The notes below the pieces were generated by a model. The model saw only the letters and a list, made by a program, of their open reading frames with translations, did no database searches and was not told where the DNA came from. DNA of 64,000 nt from Candidatus Poribacteria bacterium (GTDB taxonomy: Bacteria; Poribacteria; WGA-4E; WGA-3G), in NCBI GenBank assembly GCA_022821965.1, contig JAJECN010000036.1, positions 1-64,000 on the forward strand, written 5' to 3'. The translations under genes were made by a program, and so were the position numbers. Positions 1 to 8,784 of this stretch are shown here, one piece after another; positions within the stretch are counted from its first letter, which is position 1, and each line of letters begins with the position of its first letter.

Positions 1-102
1 CGCATCGAGTATTTTATCACACAGGTGTATCATCAGAAACGTCCACATTCGGCGTTAGGGTATTTGACACCTATGGAATTTCAACGACAAACCTTATCTT
101 AA
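1..102 (+). CDS. IS3-family transposase, C-terminal end only (cut by window edge)
   Basis: The first 33 codons read in frame to a TAA at 100-102. They contain the sequence HQKRPHSALGYLTPMEF, the hallmark C-terminus of the DDE integrase-core transposase (OrfB) of IS3-family elements (IS150/IS3-like). This protein cuts and joins the element ends. Everything upstream lies outside the window, so neither the catalytic residues nor the subgroup can be seen. The gene points toward a type III restriction gene whose N-terminal half is missing, so the element probably landed inside that gene. The right terminal repeat should lie just after the stop, around 103-135, but I cannot delimit it without the left end. 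Confidence 0.85.
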   Translation, partial: RIEYFITQVYHQKRPHSALGYLTPMEFQRQTLS

Positions 103-177
103 CTTTGCGAAATTGTGGTCTAAATAAGCGTATGCACTACAATCTGCTTCACGACAATCCAGCAACTGCACACCGAC
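103..177 (+). mobile_element. Probable right-end border of the IS3-family element and junction with the res gene
   Basis: These 75 bases link the transposase stop to the first ATG of the restriction gene. The res reading frame has a stop at 121-123. After that stop it is open and reads FTTIQQLHTD directly into the ATG at 178, which looks like genuine helicase sequence. The insertion border therefore lies before about position 150. A neighbouring frame reads YNLL just upstream, so a small frameshift next to the insertion is possible. The exact terminal repeat and target duplication are not visible. Confidence 0.4.
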
Positions 178-2265
178 ATGACCACAGAAAAAGAGAACGC
201 TCTAACCTACGAGAATTTCGGGGACAAGAAAATCGTTCTCTTATCAGATGAAGCGCACCATATAAATGTCAGCACAAAGTCTCAACAAGGGATGCAACTG
301 TTTGAAAGTTGGGAAAACACGGTAGAACGTATTTTTAAGTCTAACGATGCCAATTTATTACTGGAATTCACTGCCACCCACGATTACGAAACACCTACGA
401 TGGTAGAGAAGTATCGGAATAAAGTTATCAATCGTTATGATCTGATAAACTTTCGGAACGATAAATTTTCAAAAGAGGTTGTGCTTGTGCATTCCGATTT
501 GGATCAGGACTCACGTATCTTGCAGGCACTCATTCTCAATCAGTACAAACAAGAGGTCGCGGCAAAAAACAACATTAATCTGAAACCTGTCATTCTGTTC
601 AAGGCACAACGGACAATCACACAATCACAAGAAAACAAGGAAAATTTTCACAGACTGATTGATGGGCTAACTGGTGACCGAATTCAGGATATTCGGAAAT
701 CACATCTTGAGATTGTTCAACGTGCGTTCCGCTTCTTTGATGAAAATGAAATCGGTGCTGATCAGTTAGCAGAACGTCTGAAATCCGAATTTCAGGAAGC
801 ATACTGCCTCTCGGTTAACGATGAAAACGAAAAAAATAACTATCAGATGCAAGTCAACACGCTTGAAGACAAAAATAATCCGATCCGTGCAATCTTTGCC
901 GTGCAAAAACTCAACGAAGGATGGGATGTCCTAAACCTGTTCGATATTGTCCGTTGCTACGAAGCGCGTGATTCAGGCAAAAATAGAATCGGAAAAACGA
1001 CAATCTCTGAAGCACAACTTATCGGGCGCGGTGCCCGCTATTTTCCTTTTGTCCTGCCAGATCACCCAGATCGGTTCCGTCGAAAATTTGATGAGGAGCT
1101 CAACCATGAATTGCGCGTGTTGGAAGAACTGCATTACCACAGCATCCACGATTCGCGCTACATCTCCGAAATCCGTACTGCATTAATTGAGCAAGGGATG
1201 ATGGACGAGCGCATTATAACTCGCGAACTAAAGTTGAAGGACGAGTTTAAGAAAACCAATTTTTACAAATACGGTGTTATTTGGCTCAATGATCAGGTTC
1301 CGAAAGACTATCGACACGTCCAATCTTTTGATGACCTTGCAAGTCTAAGTGTGAAGCAGAAAAACTATGAATATACGATCCATACAGGTGCCGCAGGTGA
1401 AACGACTGTGATGGAAGAGGACACAACACCGATGCAACAAAACAGCGATGGACAGGACATACCAATCGCTGATATTGAACAGAATATTCTCAGATATGCA
1501 ATTGCCCGCAATCCGTTTTTTACCTTTGCATCGCTCAAACGGTACTGTCCACATTTGACATCTGTCCGCGAATTTATGACATCAGAGAATTATTTAGGAA
1601 GTTTGGCAATCACTTTCAAGGGAAATCTCGCCCATTTAGAAGAGAACCGTTCGGCAAAACTGTCCGCCTGTGAAGGGTTGTTAAGTCAAATCGAGACCGA
1701 AATTCGGCAACAAATCACTGAATACGAAGGAACAAAACACTTTCGACCGAGACAGGTCCACGATATTTTTAAAGATAAACTTCTGAAATTCGATGCACGA
1801 AACCCACGTGCCACTATTGATCGGCAGTTTGAAGATCAAGACTGGTTTCCTTTCAACACGCTTTACGGCACGAGCGAAGAAAAAGCCTTCGTGGATCTGT
1901 TAATCAGAAAGATTAAAGATTTAGCCATAGATTACGACGAAATCTATCTACTTCGCAACGAAATGCATTTTGCCATCTACAACTTCTCTGATGGGCAAGC
2001 GTTCTATCCCGATTTCGCCTTGTTCCTTCAAGAGAAAAAAGGAAAATTGGTATGTTATCAATTTTTCGTTGAACCCAAAGGTAAATTCCTCCAAGCGCAT
2101 GACCAATGGAAAGAAGACTTCATGCGCGATATCACCACCGAGTTTAAAGGTAAACTCCTCACCCTTGAAAGCACAAAATACCGGTTGATTGGTTTGCCAT
2201 TCTATAATGAAGAAAATGAAAATCCATTCTGGGATGCCCTTGATGCTGCATTAACGCCCCAGTAG
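178..2265 (+). CDS. Type III restriction enzyme Res subunit, N-terminally truncated remnant
   Basis: Res subunits of type III restriction systems are superfamily 2 helicase-nucleases that translocate on DNA and cut with a Mod partner. This 695-residue piece begins inside the helicase. It has the Walker B box SDEAHH (about residues 22-27), motif III-like FTATH, and the motif VI-like QLIGRGARYF. Near the C-terminus, YPDF followed by FVEPKG fits a PD-(D/E)xK nuclease. The Walker A lobe is absent: sequence before the ATG at 178 still reads like the family (FTTIQQLHTD) until it meets the end of an IS3-family element. I infer that the gene was broken by the insertion and can no longer hydrolyse ATP as a complete enzyme. 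No Mod gene lies beside it. It is only distantly similar to the intact res-like gene at 32-35 kb, so it is a separate system rather than a duplicate. Confidence 0.85.
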   Translation: MTTEKENALTYENFGDKKIVLLSDEAHHINVSTKSQQGMQLFESWENTVERIFKSNDANLLLEFTATHDYETPTMVEKYRNKVINRYDLINFRNDKFSKEVVLVHSDLDQDSRILQALILNQYKQEVAAKNNINLKPVILFKAQRTITQSQENKENFHRLIDGLTGDRIQDIRKSHLEIVQRAFRFFDENEIGADQLAERLKSEFQEAYCLSVNDENEKNNYQMQVNTLEDKNNPIRAIFAVQKLNEGWDVLNLFDIVRCYEARDSGKNRIGKTTISEAQLIGRGARYFPFVLPDHPDRFRRKFDEELNHELRVLEELHYHSIHDSRYISEIRTALIEQGMMDERIITRELKLKDEFKKTNFYKYGVIWLNDQVPKDYRHVQSFDDLASLSVKQKNYEYTIHTGAAGETTVMEEDTTPMQQNSDGQDIPIADIEQNILRYAIARNPFFTFASLKRYCPHLTSVREFMTSENYLGSLAITFKGNLAHLEENRSAKLSACEGLLSQIETEIRQQITEYEGTKHFRPRQVHDIFKDKLLKFDARNPRATIDRQFEDQDWFPFNTLYGTSEEKAFVDLLIRKIKDLAIDYDEIYLLRNEMHFAIYNFSDGQAFYPDFALFLQEKKGKLVCYQFFVEPKGKFLQAHDQWKEDFMRDITTEFKGKLLTLESTKYRLIGLPFYNEENENPFWDALDAALTPQ

Positions 2266-2396
2266 AAATTGACCACACCGTTTTTATAGAAAAGCGTTGA
2301 AAAAGGCAATCAGGTCTCTCTGTAACGACACAAACCCGTTTAGACAACTATCTCCCTTTTGACAAAATATTTACATATTGCGTAAAAACTTTTTGC

Positions 2397-2425
2397 TTGA
2401 CAGAATCTGCAAGAAGTGATACCAT
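2397..2425 (+). promoter_or_regulatory. Sigma-70-type promoter for the def-larE group
   Basis: TTGACA (2397-2402), 17 bases, then TACCAT (2420-2425). The -35 box is perfect and the -10 matches 4 of 6 positions. It lies about 40 bases before the def start codon, in the only gap between the decayed res gene and def. Confidence 0.55.
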
Positions 2426-2467
2426 ATTAAGAGTTATTTTTGTCAGAGATGGAGAACTTTCTGGCAC

Positions 2468-3067
2468 ATGCCGAAACGTAAAAGAAAGCCCAAAAGCACC
2501 GCTGCTTCAGACGTAAGTGGAGAAGACATTGTCGTATTGCGTGAGACTGTACCTTTGCAACTACGCTATTACGGCGACCCGGTCCTTCGTAAAAGAGCCG
2601 AACCTGTTGCAGAGATCACCGACTCAGAACGTCAACTTGCCGAACAGATGTTGATGACTCTGTACGCGACAGGCAATGGTATCGGACTCGCTGCAACACA
2701 GGTCGGTGTTTTGAAGCGGCTCATCATTGTTGACATCGGCGAAGAGGATGACGAAGAATATGAACCCTTGGTGCTATTTAACCCCGAACTTCTGAGTTCT
2801 GACGGGGAAATTGTCGCCGAGGAGGGCTGCCTGAGTATTCCTGATGTTACGGCTGATGTAAAACGCCCGGAGAGCATTGTTGTTGAAGGGGTTAACCTCC
2901 AGTGTGAAGCCATCCGCATTGAAGCCGATGGCTTATTGGCGCGTGTGCTGCAACATGAAATAGATCATCTCAACGGTGTGCTCTTTATTGACCGGATTAG
3001 CGGATTGAAACGTCGGTTGCTTAGCGAGGAATTGACGAGAATCCAACAAGCTGAAAAACCCTATTAA
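2468..3067 (+). CDS. def: Peptide deformylase
   Basis: This enzyme removes the N-formyl group from the initiator Met of nascent proteins at the ribosome. All three signature motifs are present: GIGLAATQVG (71-80), EGCLSIP with the metal ligand Cys121, and QHEIDHLNG with His163, catalytic Glu164 and His167. At 199 residues it is slightly longer than usual because of a lysine/arginine-rich N-terminal tail of about 28 residues before the normal start of the fold. A GGAG sequence precedes the ATG at somewhat long spacing, and a good promoter lies just upstream. It is followed at 43 bases by larE on the same strand. The def/fmt pairing common in other bacteria is not seen here. Function is secure; the exact start is less so, since the basic tail may be non-essential. 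Confidence 0.95.
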   Translation: MPKRKRKPKSTAASDVSGEDIVVLRETVPLQLRYYGDPVLRKRAEPVAEITDSERQLAEQMLMTLYATGNGIGLAATQVGVLKRLIIVDIGEEDDEEYEPLVLFNPELLSSDGEIVAEEGCLSIPDVTADVKRPESIVVEGVNLQCEAIRIEADGLLARVLQHEIDHLNGVLFIDRISGLKRRLLSEELTRIQQAEKPY

Positions 3068-3110
3068 TATCGGAAATCTGTAGCCCGTGCGACGGGCGAG
3101 GCAGTTGTTT

Positions 3111-3944
3111 ATGTCAAAACAAGCACTTGAACCTATCTTACAAACAAAACTAAGCCAACTCTATGAATGCTTGCACGCTTATGAGAAAGTCATCGTCGCT
3201 TTTTCCGGTGGTGTTGATAGCACATTTCTTGCCGAGGCAGCGCAACATGCATTGGGTGATAACGCGCTTGCTGTCACCGCTATCTCTGATTCCTATCCGA
3301 TCCGGGAGATGAGAGCAGCGCAGGAAATTGCAAAGCAAATTGGGATCCGCTTTGAGACGGTCCACACGCAAGAATTAGACTTGGAAGGCTACGCAAGTAA
3401 TCCAACCAACCGCTGCTTTTTCTGTAAGACGGAGTTGTTTGATAAGCTGCAGCCCATCGCTGAAAAATACAGTGTGGGAACTATTGTCTACGGCGCGATT
3501 CCAGATGATGTCGGTGACCATCGTCCCGGAATGGATGCCGCAAAGCAGATGGGTATCCAAGCCCCTTTGATTGATGTTGATTTGACAAAAGCAGAGATTC
3601 GCGAGATTTCAAAGGCGTGGGAACTCCCAACATGGGATAAACCGGCGTTTGCCTGTCTCTCTTCACGGTTCCCTTACGGCATGCGTATCACCCGTGAATT
3701 GCTGCGACAAGTGGATGCTGCCGAGCAATTTCTCTACGATTTAGGTATTCGTCAATTCCGTGTTCGTCATCACGGTGCACTTGCGCGAATTGAACTCGAA
3801 GCAGCGGAAATTTCGCGGCTGCTTTCAAAAACCGTGCGGCGCGACATCAGTGCGCACTTTAAAACACTCGGATATTCTCATATCACGCTTGACTTGCAGG
3901 GGTATCGTTCTGGAAGTCTTAACGAGGGGGTTACGACTTCGTAA
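3111..3944 (+). CDS. larE: LarE-type ATP-dependent sacrificial sulfur transferase
   Basis: LarE adenylates and thiolates the pyridinium dicarboxylate precursor of the nickel-pincer nucleotide, the cofactor of lactate racemase LarA. The protein (277 residues from this ATG) has the PP-loop SGGVDS (32-37) of N-type ATP pyrophosphatases and the family sequence KPAFACLSSRFPYG. Its Cys182 sits where, from memory of the family, the sacrificial cysteine lies (Cys176 in Lactobacillus). A CFFC pair (102, 105) is also present. An in-frame ATG 24 bases upstream exists, but its extension MRRARQLF is not family-like, so I chose 3111. LarA, LarB and LarC are not in the window. The nearby glycolate/lactate-type oxidase subunit glcF suggests a 2-hydroxyacid context. 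The family also includes uncharacterised sulfur transferases, so the substrate is inferred. Confidence 0.85.
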   Translation: MSKQALEPILQTKLSQLYECLHAYEKVIVAFSGGVDSTFLAEAAQHALGDNALAVTAISDSYPIREMRAAQEIAKQIGIRFETVHTQELDLEGYASNPTNRCFFCKTELFDKLQPIAEKYSVGTIVYGAIPDDVGDHRPGMDAAKQMGIQAPLIDVDLTKAEIREISKAWELPTWDKPAFACLSSRFPYGMRITRELLRQVDAAEQFLYDLGIRQFRVRHHGALARIELEAAEISRLLSKTVRRDISAHFKTLGYSHITLDLQGYRSGSLNEGVTTS

Positions 3945-3992
3945 TATCGAAAACCTGCAAGCGGTGGACTCACTAACATCGGAGGTACAGAA

Positions 3993-4325
3993 ATGTATGA
4001 CCTGGAAGGTGTTATAGCCGTTATAGTGGCATACCCGGTCCATATTATGAGTTTTGTAGGTTCTATTTTACTTCTTGGTCTTGTTCTACCGAGGCGGAGG
4101 CGGCAGCGTAAGCAGCCTTTAGTTTCGACTGAACCTCTCTTTGAAAAGAAAGGGTTAACACAAAGCGAAAAAGCAGTCCTAACAGGAAAAATTCGGGACA
4201 GTGGTACCGAGAGTCTGAAAAAAAGTTTTGCTGGCAAAGCAAATCCTGTTTACGTAACGTTAGTTATGATCAGCTTGATTTTGATCTTCTTTTTTGGAGT
4301 TTTTTGGGTGCTGCCCAAGCTTTAA
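3993..4325 (+). CDS. Small two-helix membrane protein of unknown function
   Basis: This 110-residue protein has hydrophobic segments at about residues 8-32 and 83-106. A short, very basic loop (RRRRQRK) follows the first, and a soluble, lysine-rich stretch separates the two. The positive-inside rule places the central loop in the cytoplasm. I do not recognise a family. A strong ribosome binding site (GGAGGT, 3980-3985) sits just before the ATG, which supports a real gene despite its size. It lies 48 bases after larE and 30 bases before glcF, so it is probably co-transcribed and could anchor or assist the GlcF iron-sulfur protein. That role is only a guess from position. Confidence 0.7.
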   Translation: MYDLEGVIAVIVAYPVHIMSFVGSILLLGLVLPRRRRQRKQPLVSTEPLFEKKGLTQSEKAVLTGKIRDSGTESLKKSFAGKANPVYVTLVMISLILIFFFGVFWVLPKL

Positions 4326-4355
4326 AGAAAACGCATAAACCGTAAAAAATTTAAC

Positions 4356-5690
4356 ATGTCGAATCAACATACACAACAACTTATCGGCGTAGAGACTTTC
4401 AGTTGGAAGAAATGGGATGCTTGTACACACTGTGGACTTTGTTTACCAACCTGCCCAACCTATCGAGAATTAGGCTTAGAAACGGATTCACCGAGGGGTA
4501 GGCTCTACCTCATGGGGAGTGCCTTCAAAGATGAAGATGCCACCCCGCTCAGCGAAGAATGGTCAGAATATATCTATCGATGCTTGGACTGTCGGGCGTG
4601 TGAAACCGCTTGTCCTTCTGGTGTTCACTTTGGGGAACTCCTTGAGGAGGCGCGCGCCATCTATGAACAGAACGCCCCGCGCTCAGCAGCTTACCGATTC
4701 TGGACAAACCTCGTCTTCAAACAAATTCTACCGAATAAAGAACGGTTGGACCTAATTTTTGAGGTGATGTGGCTCTATCAACGGCTCGGCATCCGATGGC
4801 TCGTTCAGAAAACGGGCATCCTGAAACTGATGGGACAACTCGGACAGATGGAATCGTTGCTCCCGAAAATCCCACCGCCTCAACTGAAGTATACGATACG
4901 TGACATCACACCCGCGGAAGGCGAAACCCGATATCGGGTTGGATTTATTCCGGGGTGCATCATGAATCAAGTCTTCACGGAGACAAACGTCGCGACGATT
5001 CGGGTCTTAGCGCAGAACGGATGCGAAGTTGTCACGCCACGACAGCAGACCTGTTGCGGCGCGTTGCATCTTCACAACGGCGTACGGGATGTCGCTTCGG
5101 CTCTTGCCAAACAGAACATCGATGCTTTTGAAGAGGAGAATTTAGACGCAATCATTATCAACTCTGCTGGTTGTGGTGCCACGCTAAAAGAATATGAAGC
5201 ACTTTTAGAAAGCGATGACGCTTACGCCGAAAAAGCAGAGAACTTCAGCCATAAGATGCGCGACATCAGCGAGTTCTTAGCCGAAATTGAGATGATACCA
5301 CCGACAGGAGAAATCAAGAAACGTGTTACATACGATGAACCGTGCCACCTTCTCCATGGACAAAGCGTACAGACACAACCTCGCAAGGTGCTCCAAGCGA
5401 TACCGGGGTTGGAGTTGATTGAGCTAACCGAATCCGAGTGGTGCTGTGGTAGTGCTGGAATCTATAACATCACACAACCAGAACTTTCACAAGAGATTTT
5501 GGAACGAAAAATGGCGCACATCGCTGAAACCGATGCGGACATCGTCGCGACTGGAAATCCCGGCTGCTTGCTCCAGATTCAACTCGGTATTCAGAAACAT
5601 GGATTATCTATGAAAGCGATGCATCCTGTTAATTTGCTGGATTATGCCTATCGCGACATTGCTCCAGAGGATTTTTTGCCTGAGCAGTAA
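4356..5690 (+). CDS. glcF: Glycolate/lactate oxidase iron-sulfur subunit GlcF-like
   Basis: GlcF carries electrons from the flavin subunits of glycolate (or D-lactate) dehydrogenase to the membrane quinone pool. The 444-residue protein has two [4Fe-4S] ferredoxin motifs near the N-terminus, CTHCGLCLPTCP (C23/26/29/33) and CLDCRACETACPSG (about 73-86). Two CCG-type cysteine-rich domains follow (CCGALHLHNG near 232 and CCGSAG near 366), the heterodisulfide-reductase-like layout of GlcF. No Shine-Dalgarno sequence is obvious. The flavin subunit usually beside it is not adjacent. The only candidate partner in the window, a GlcD-like oxidase, lies 20 kb away on the other strand. The related LldE and anaerobic glycerol-3-phosphate subunits share the domains, so the donor substrate is not certain. 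Confidence 0.85.
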   Translation: MSNQHTQQLIGVETFSWKKWDACTHCGLCLPTCPTYRELGLETDSPRGRLYLMGSAFKDEDATPLSEEWSEYIYRCLDCRACETACPSGVHFGELLEEARAIYEQNAPRSAAYRFWTNLVFKQILPNKERLDLIFEVMWLYQRLGIRWLVQKTGILKLMGQLGQMESLLPKIPPPQLKYTIRDITPAEGETRYRVGFIPGCIMNQVFTETNVATIRVLAQNGCEVVTPRQQTCCGALHLHNGVRDVASALAKQNIDAFEEENLDAIIINSAGCGATLKEYEALLESDDAYAEKAENFSHKMRDISEFLAEIEMIPPTGEIKKRVTYDEPCHLLHGQSVQTQPRKVLQAIPGLELIELTESEWCCGSAGIYNITQPELSQEILERKMAHIAETDADIVATGNPGCLLQIQLGIQKHGLSMKAMHPVNLLDYAYRDIAPEDFLPEQ

Positions 5691-5751
5691 CTCAAGAAGT
5701 GTTCTACATAAACGGAAGAAACGCTTCAAGCTTCAAAATAATGTAAAAAGA

Positions 5752-6336
5752 ATGTTTTTATCAGATAAAGATATTATCAAATATATAGACAAGGGAAAAA
5801 TCAAAATCTCACCCTCCCCCGACTTAGAAACACAACTCGGGAGTTGCTCCATTGATTTCAGACTGAGCAACACCTTTCGGGTATTTGAGCATAGCAAGTA
5901 CCCATATATTGATTTGGGAGCAGAGATTGATACCGACGACTTGATGCGGCGGGTTGATGTCCCTGATGGTGATGCCTTCACGATGCAACCCGGTGAATTT
6001 GTCTTGGCGGCAACGCAGGAGACCCTTGAATTGGCAGATGACGTGATGGCACGTCTTGAAGGCAGGAGTAGTTTAGGGAGACTCGGCATTATCGTTCACA
6101 GTACTGCGGGACTCTTTGACCCCGGTTGGATCGGTATTCCGACCTTGGAGTTAGGGAATCTCGGGCGTATGCCCGTTAAATTGTACCCTGGCATGCGAAT
6201 CTGTGCGTTTACTTTTGCAAAACTCTCTTCACCGGCACGTGTGCCCTATCAACTCAAACCGGCGAACAAATATGCTGGGCAGAACGGGCCTGAGACAAGC
6301 CGATTCGCCAAAGACGTTGAATTTTCAGAGGAGTGA
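5752..6336 (+). CDS. dcd: dCTP deaminase
   Basis: This enzyme deaminates dCTP to dUTP (or onward to dUMP in bifunctional members) in thymidylate synthesis. The 194-residue protein has the trimeric dUTPase-fold signatures: RSSLGR (105-110), HSTAGLFDPGW (116-126) and the catalytic-type Glu133 in TLELGN. The reading frame is open 108 bases further upstream, but that extension overlaps the end of glcF and lacks family similarity. The chosen ATG gives the normal N-terminus MFLSDKDI. No strong ribosome binding site is visible. It follows glcF after 61 bases on the same strand. Whether it is mono- or bifunctional cannot be decided by eye. Confidence 0.93.
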   Translation: MFLSDKDIIKYIDKGKIKISPSPDLETQLGSCSIDFRLSNTFRVFEHSKYPYIDLGAEIDTDDLMRRVDVPDGDAFTMQPGEFVLAATQETLELADDVMARLEGRSSLGRLGIIVHSTAGLFDPGWIGIPTLELGNLGRMPVKLYPGMRICAFTFAKLSSPARVPYQLKPANKYAGQNGPETSRFAKDVEFSEE

Positions 6337-6562
6337 TCTCAGTGTCGCGATTTTCAATAAATCTGTGGTGCTATGCGCAAAAAACGGGCAATGCTATGCC
6401 TAATAATTTAGCAAGGACTCATCGTTTTTAATGTAGGGCGTGGACAAAATATCGTTGCAGCAGGTCGTTTCACGCCGCAAATCCGCTGTAACTCACGATT
6501 TTACACGAGAATTTGTCTGTTCTTCGTCAAATTAATGCCATCCTGTGTTCAATCACCGTTGA
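6337..6562. other. Intergenic stretch with no recognisable gene
   Basis: Non-coding sequence between dcd and the sigma-54-like site ahead of glnA. A short minus-strand open frame crosses 6553-6786, but it has no family resemblance and overlaps the proposed glnA promoter and leader. I found no NtrC-type paired sites here by eye. Confidence 0.5.
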
Positions 6563-6580
6563 TTGGCATAAATTTTGCTT
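6563..6580 (+). promoter_or_regulatory. Sigma-54 (-24/-12) promoter upstream of glnA
   Basis: The bases TTGGCATAAATTTTGCTT match the RpoN consensus TTGGCAC-N5-TTGC at both cores, with GG (6565-6566) and GC (6577-6578) separated by exactly 10 bases. Transcription would start near 6590 and leave a leader of about 220 bases before glnA. glnA is the classic RpoN/NtrC target in other bacteria, which supports the reading. No activator gene is in the window. Confidence 0.6.
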
Positions 6581-6685
6581 ACTTCTTCAGTAAGACACTC
6601 GTCAAGTGGTATGAGTTGCGCATTCAGTTGACGAATCAAGGACATTTTTCTCAGTTTAGTGAAACGGAATTTTAGGGAGATTATC

Positions 6686-6699
6686 AGGCACTTGTGCCT
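6686..6699 (+). other. Short palindrome in the glnA leader
   Basis: AGGCAC (6686-6691), TT, GTGCCT (6694-6699): a perfect 6-bp inverted repeat inside the proposed glnA leader. It could form a small hairpin or be a protein-binding site. Nothing else is known about it. Confidence 0.35.
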
Positions 6700-6773
6700 C
6701 GTTGCCTTATGCCGTTTTAGCAGATTATAGTCTCGGTCCTTGGATCGAGGAAGTTTTGAGTTTTGATAGCAAG

Positions 6774-6806
6774 TTTCGGCGGACAAGTTACGCCGAAATT
6801 AGGAGG
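6774..6806 (+). promoter_or_regulatory. Hairpin abutting the glnA ribosome binding site
   Basis: TTTCGGCG (6774-6781) and CGCCGAAA (6791-6798) form an 8-bp perfect stem with a 9-base loop. It ends two bases before a full AGGAGG Shine-Dalgarno (6801-6806). Such a stem could shield or present the ribosome binding site, or protect the mRNA 5' region. Which of these applies is inference. Confidence 0.5.
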
Positions 6807-6813
6807 ATATGTA

Positions 6814-8229
6814 ATGACACCAAGTGAGGTGGTTGCACTTGCAAAAGAACATGATGTAAAGATAATTGACCTCAAATTCATGGATCTGCCGGGGATGTGG
6901 CAACACTTTTCCCTTATGGCAAGCGAGTTGACCGAAGATCTCTTTGAAGAAGGTTGTGGTTTTGACGGCTCAAGTATCCGTGGTTTCCAGGCAATTAACG
7001 AGAGCGACATGTTGCTCTTTCCCGATCCAACGACCGCCCTTATTGACCCAGTCTGCAAGGTGCCGACGTTGAGCATCACATGTAACATCAAAGATCCTAT
7101 CACATTGGAGAATTACACGCGTGATGTACGGCATATCGCACAGAAAGCAGAGGCGTATCTCCAATCCACTGGAATCGCCGATACAAGCTACTGGGGACCT
7201 GAGGCAGAATTCTATCTCCTGAACGACATTCGCTACGGACAGGATCAGCATTCCGGTTTCTATTCTGTCGATTCTGTTGAGGGAAGTTGGAACTCAGGGC
7301 GTGAGGAGAATCCGAATCTCGGTTATAAACCGCGCTACAAAGAAGGGTACTTCCCCGTACCGCCCTCGGATACACTCCAAGACCTCCGCTCCGAGATCTG
7401 CCTTAAACTCATCGAATCCGGCGTTGATGTAGAAGTTCACCACCATGAAGTGGGAACCGCCGGTCAAGGCGAAATTGACATCCGTTTTGGTGAGTTAACC
7501 GAGACTGGCGATAAAATTGCGTTGTATAAGTACATCATCAAAAACGTGGCGCGTGAAAACAACCTCGTCGCTACCTTTATGCCGAAACCGCTCTTCCAAG
7601 ACAACGGTTCCGGGATGCACGTCCACCAGAGTCTCTGGAAAAACGGCAAGAACGTTTTCTACGACCCACAAGGATATTCGCTGCTGAGTGAGGACGCGCT
7701 CTATTACATCGGTGGCTTGCTGACGCATGCCCGTTCGCTCTGTGCAATTATCGCTCCGACAACCAACTCTTACAAGCGGTTGGTCCCAGGCTATGAAGCC
7801 CCGGTCAACATCGCCTACTCGCAGCGGAACCGTAGCGCGTGTGTCCGTATTCCTGTCTACTCGAAGAGTGAAAAGGCGAAACGGGTCGAATTCCGTACAC
7901 CGGATCCGTCTTGTAATCCTTACCTTGCTTTCAGTGCATTGCTCATGGCAGGGCTTGACGGCATACAGAACCGCATCCATCCGGGTGATCCGCTGGACAA
8001 AGACCTTTACGATCTCGAGCCGGAAGAACTCGCAGACATTGAGTCCACGCCAGTATCCCTGGGTGACTCCCTTGATGCTTTAGAGGAAGATCACGAATAT
8101 CTTCTCAAGGGCGATGTGTTCACCCAAGATGTCTTGGATGTTTGGATTGATTACAAACGTGAGAATGAGGTCGATGCGATCAACATGCGGCCCCATCCGT
8201 ATGAATTCTTCCTCTATCACGATATTTAG
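6814..8229 (+). CDS. glnA: Glutamine synthetase, type I
   Basis: GlnA makes glutamine from glutamate, ammonia and ATP. The protein is 471 residues, the normal dodecameric GSI length. It contains GCGFDGSSIRGF, the substrate/metal region EVHHHEVGTAGQGEIDI, GSGMHVHQS, and the ATP site region of SQRNRSACVRIP. Tyr399 lies in DKDLYDLEPEE, equivalent to the adenylylated Tyr397 of E. coli, which places it in the adenylylation-capable GSI-beta type. A perfect AGGAGG at 6801 fixes this start. An in-frame ATG 51 bases earlier would put the Shine-Dalgarno inside the gene. It is preceded by a sigma-54-like promoter and followed by the PII gene glnB, so its expression and activity are probably tied to nitrogen status. 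No glnE adenylyltransferase gene is in the window. Confidence 0.97.
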   Translation: MTPSEVVALAKEHDVKIIDLKFMDLPGMWQHFSLMASELTEDLFEEGCGFDGSSIRGFQAINESDMLLFPDPTTALIDPVCKVPTLSITCNIKDPITLENYTRDVRHIAQKAEAYLQSTGIADTSYWGPEAEFYLLNDIRYGQDQHSGFYSVDSVEGSWNSGREENPNLGYKPRYKEGYFPVPPSDTLQDLRSEICLKLIESGVDVEVHHHEVGTAGQGEIDIRFGELTETGDKIALYKYIIKNVARENNLVATFMPKPLFQDNGSGMHVHQSLWKNGKNVFYDPQGYSLLSEDALYYIGGLLTHARSLCAIIAPTTNSYKRLVPGYEAPVNIAYSQRNRSACVRIPVYSKSEKAKRVEFRTPDPSCNPYLAFSALLMAGLDGIQNRIHPGDPLDKDLYDLEPEELADIESTPVSLGDSLDALEEDHEYLLKGDVFTQDVLDVWIDYKRENEVDAINMRPHPYEFFLYHDI

Positions 8230-8263
8230 GTCGTGTGAATGAGGTTTTGAAAAAGACTCTATA

Positions 8264-8285
8264 GGGCGGATCCCCGTATCCGCCC
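8264..8285 (+). other. GC-rich hairpin between glnA and glnB
   Basis: GGGCGGAT (8264-8271) and ATCCGCCC (8278-8285) form a perfect 8-bp stem with a 6-base loop, 34 bases after the glnA stop. The following bases are only moderately T-rich, so it is a weak terminator or mRNA-stability element that may set the glnA:glnB ratio. Its right arm resembles the CCGTATATCCGCC box seen near 11.4 and 23.6 kb. Confidence 0.5.
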
Positions 8286-8331
8286 ACCTACTTGTATTTT
8301 TAACCTTGAGGGCACAGATTGCAAGCCCTGA

Positions 8332-8724
<393 letters not shown>

Positions 8725-8749
8725 CTTTCTATATCTATTTTCTCCCTCG

Positions 8750-8780
8750 GAGGCGGGTTCCCGTGCCCGTCTCTTTTTTT
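8750..8780 (+). terminator. Intrinsic terminator after glnB
   Basis: GAGGCGGG (8750-8757), an 8-base loop, CCCGTCTC (8766-8773), one G-U pair in an 8-bp stem, then seven T. It lies 26 bases after the glnB stop and just before the convergent end of the ceramidase-like gene. Confidence 0.85.
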
Positions 8781-8784
8781 ATGC

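Noticed and set aside
6553-6786. Minus-strand frame of 77 codons before glnA
   Set aside because: It has no family similarity, overlaps the sigma-54-like site and the glnA leader, and lacks a ribosome binding site.
6590-6813. Glutamine riboswitch in the glnA leader
   Set aside because: The conserved core of the known glnA RNA motif, as I remember it, is not present. Only simple hairpins are seen.
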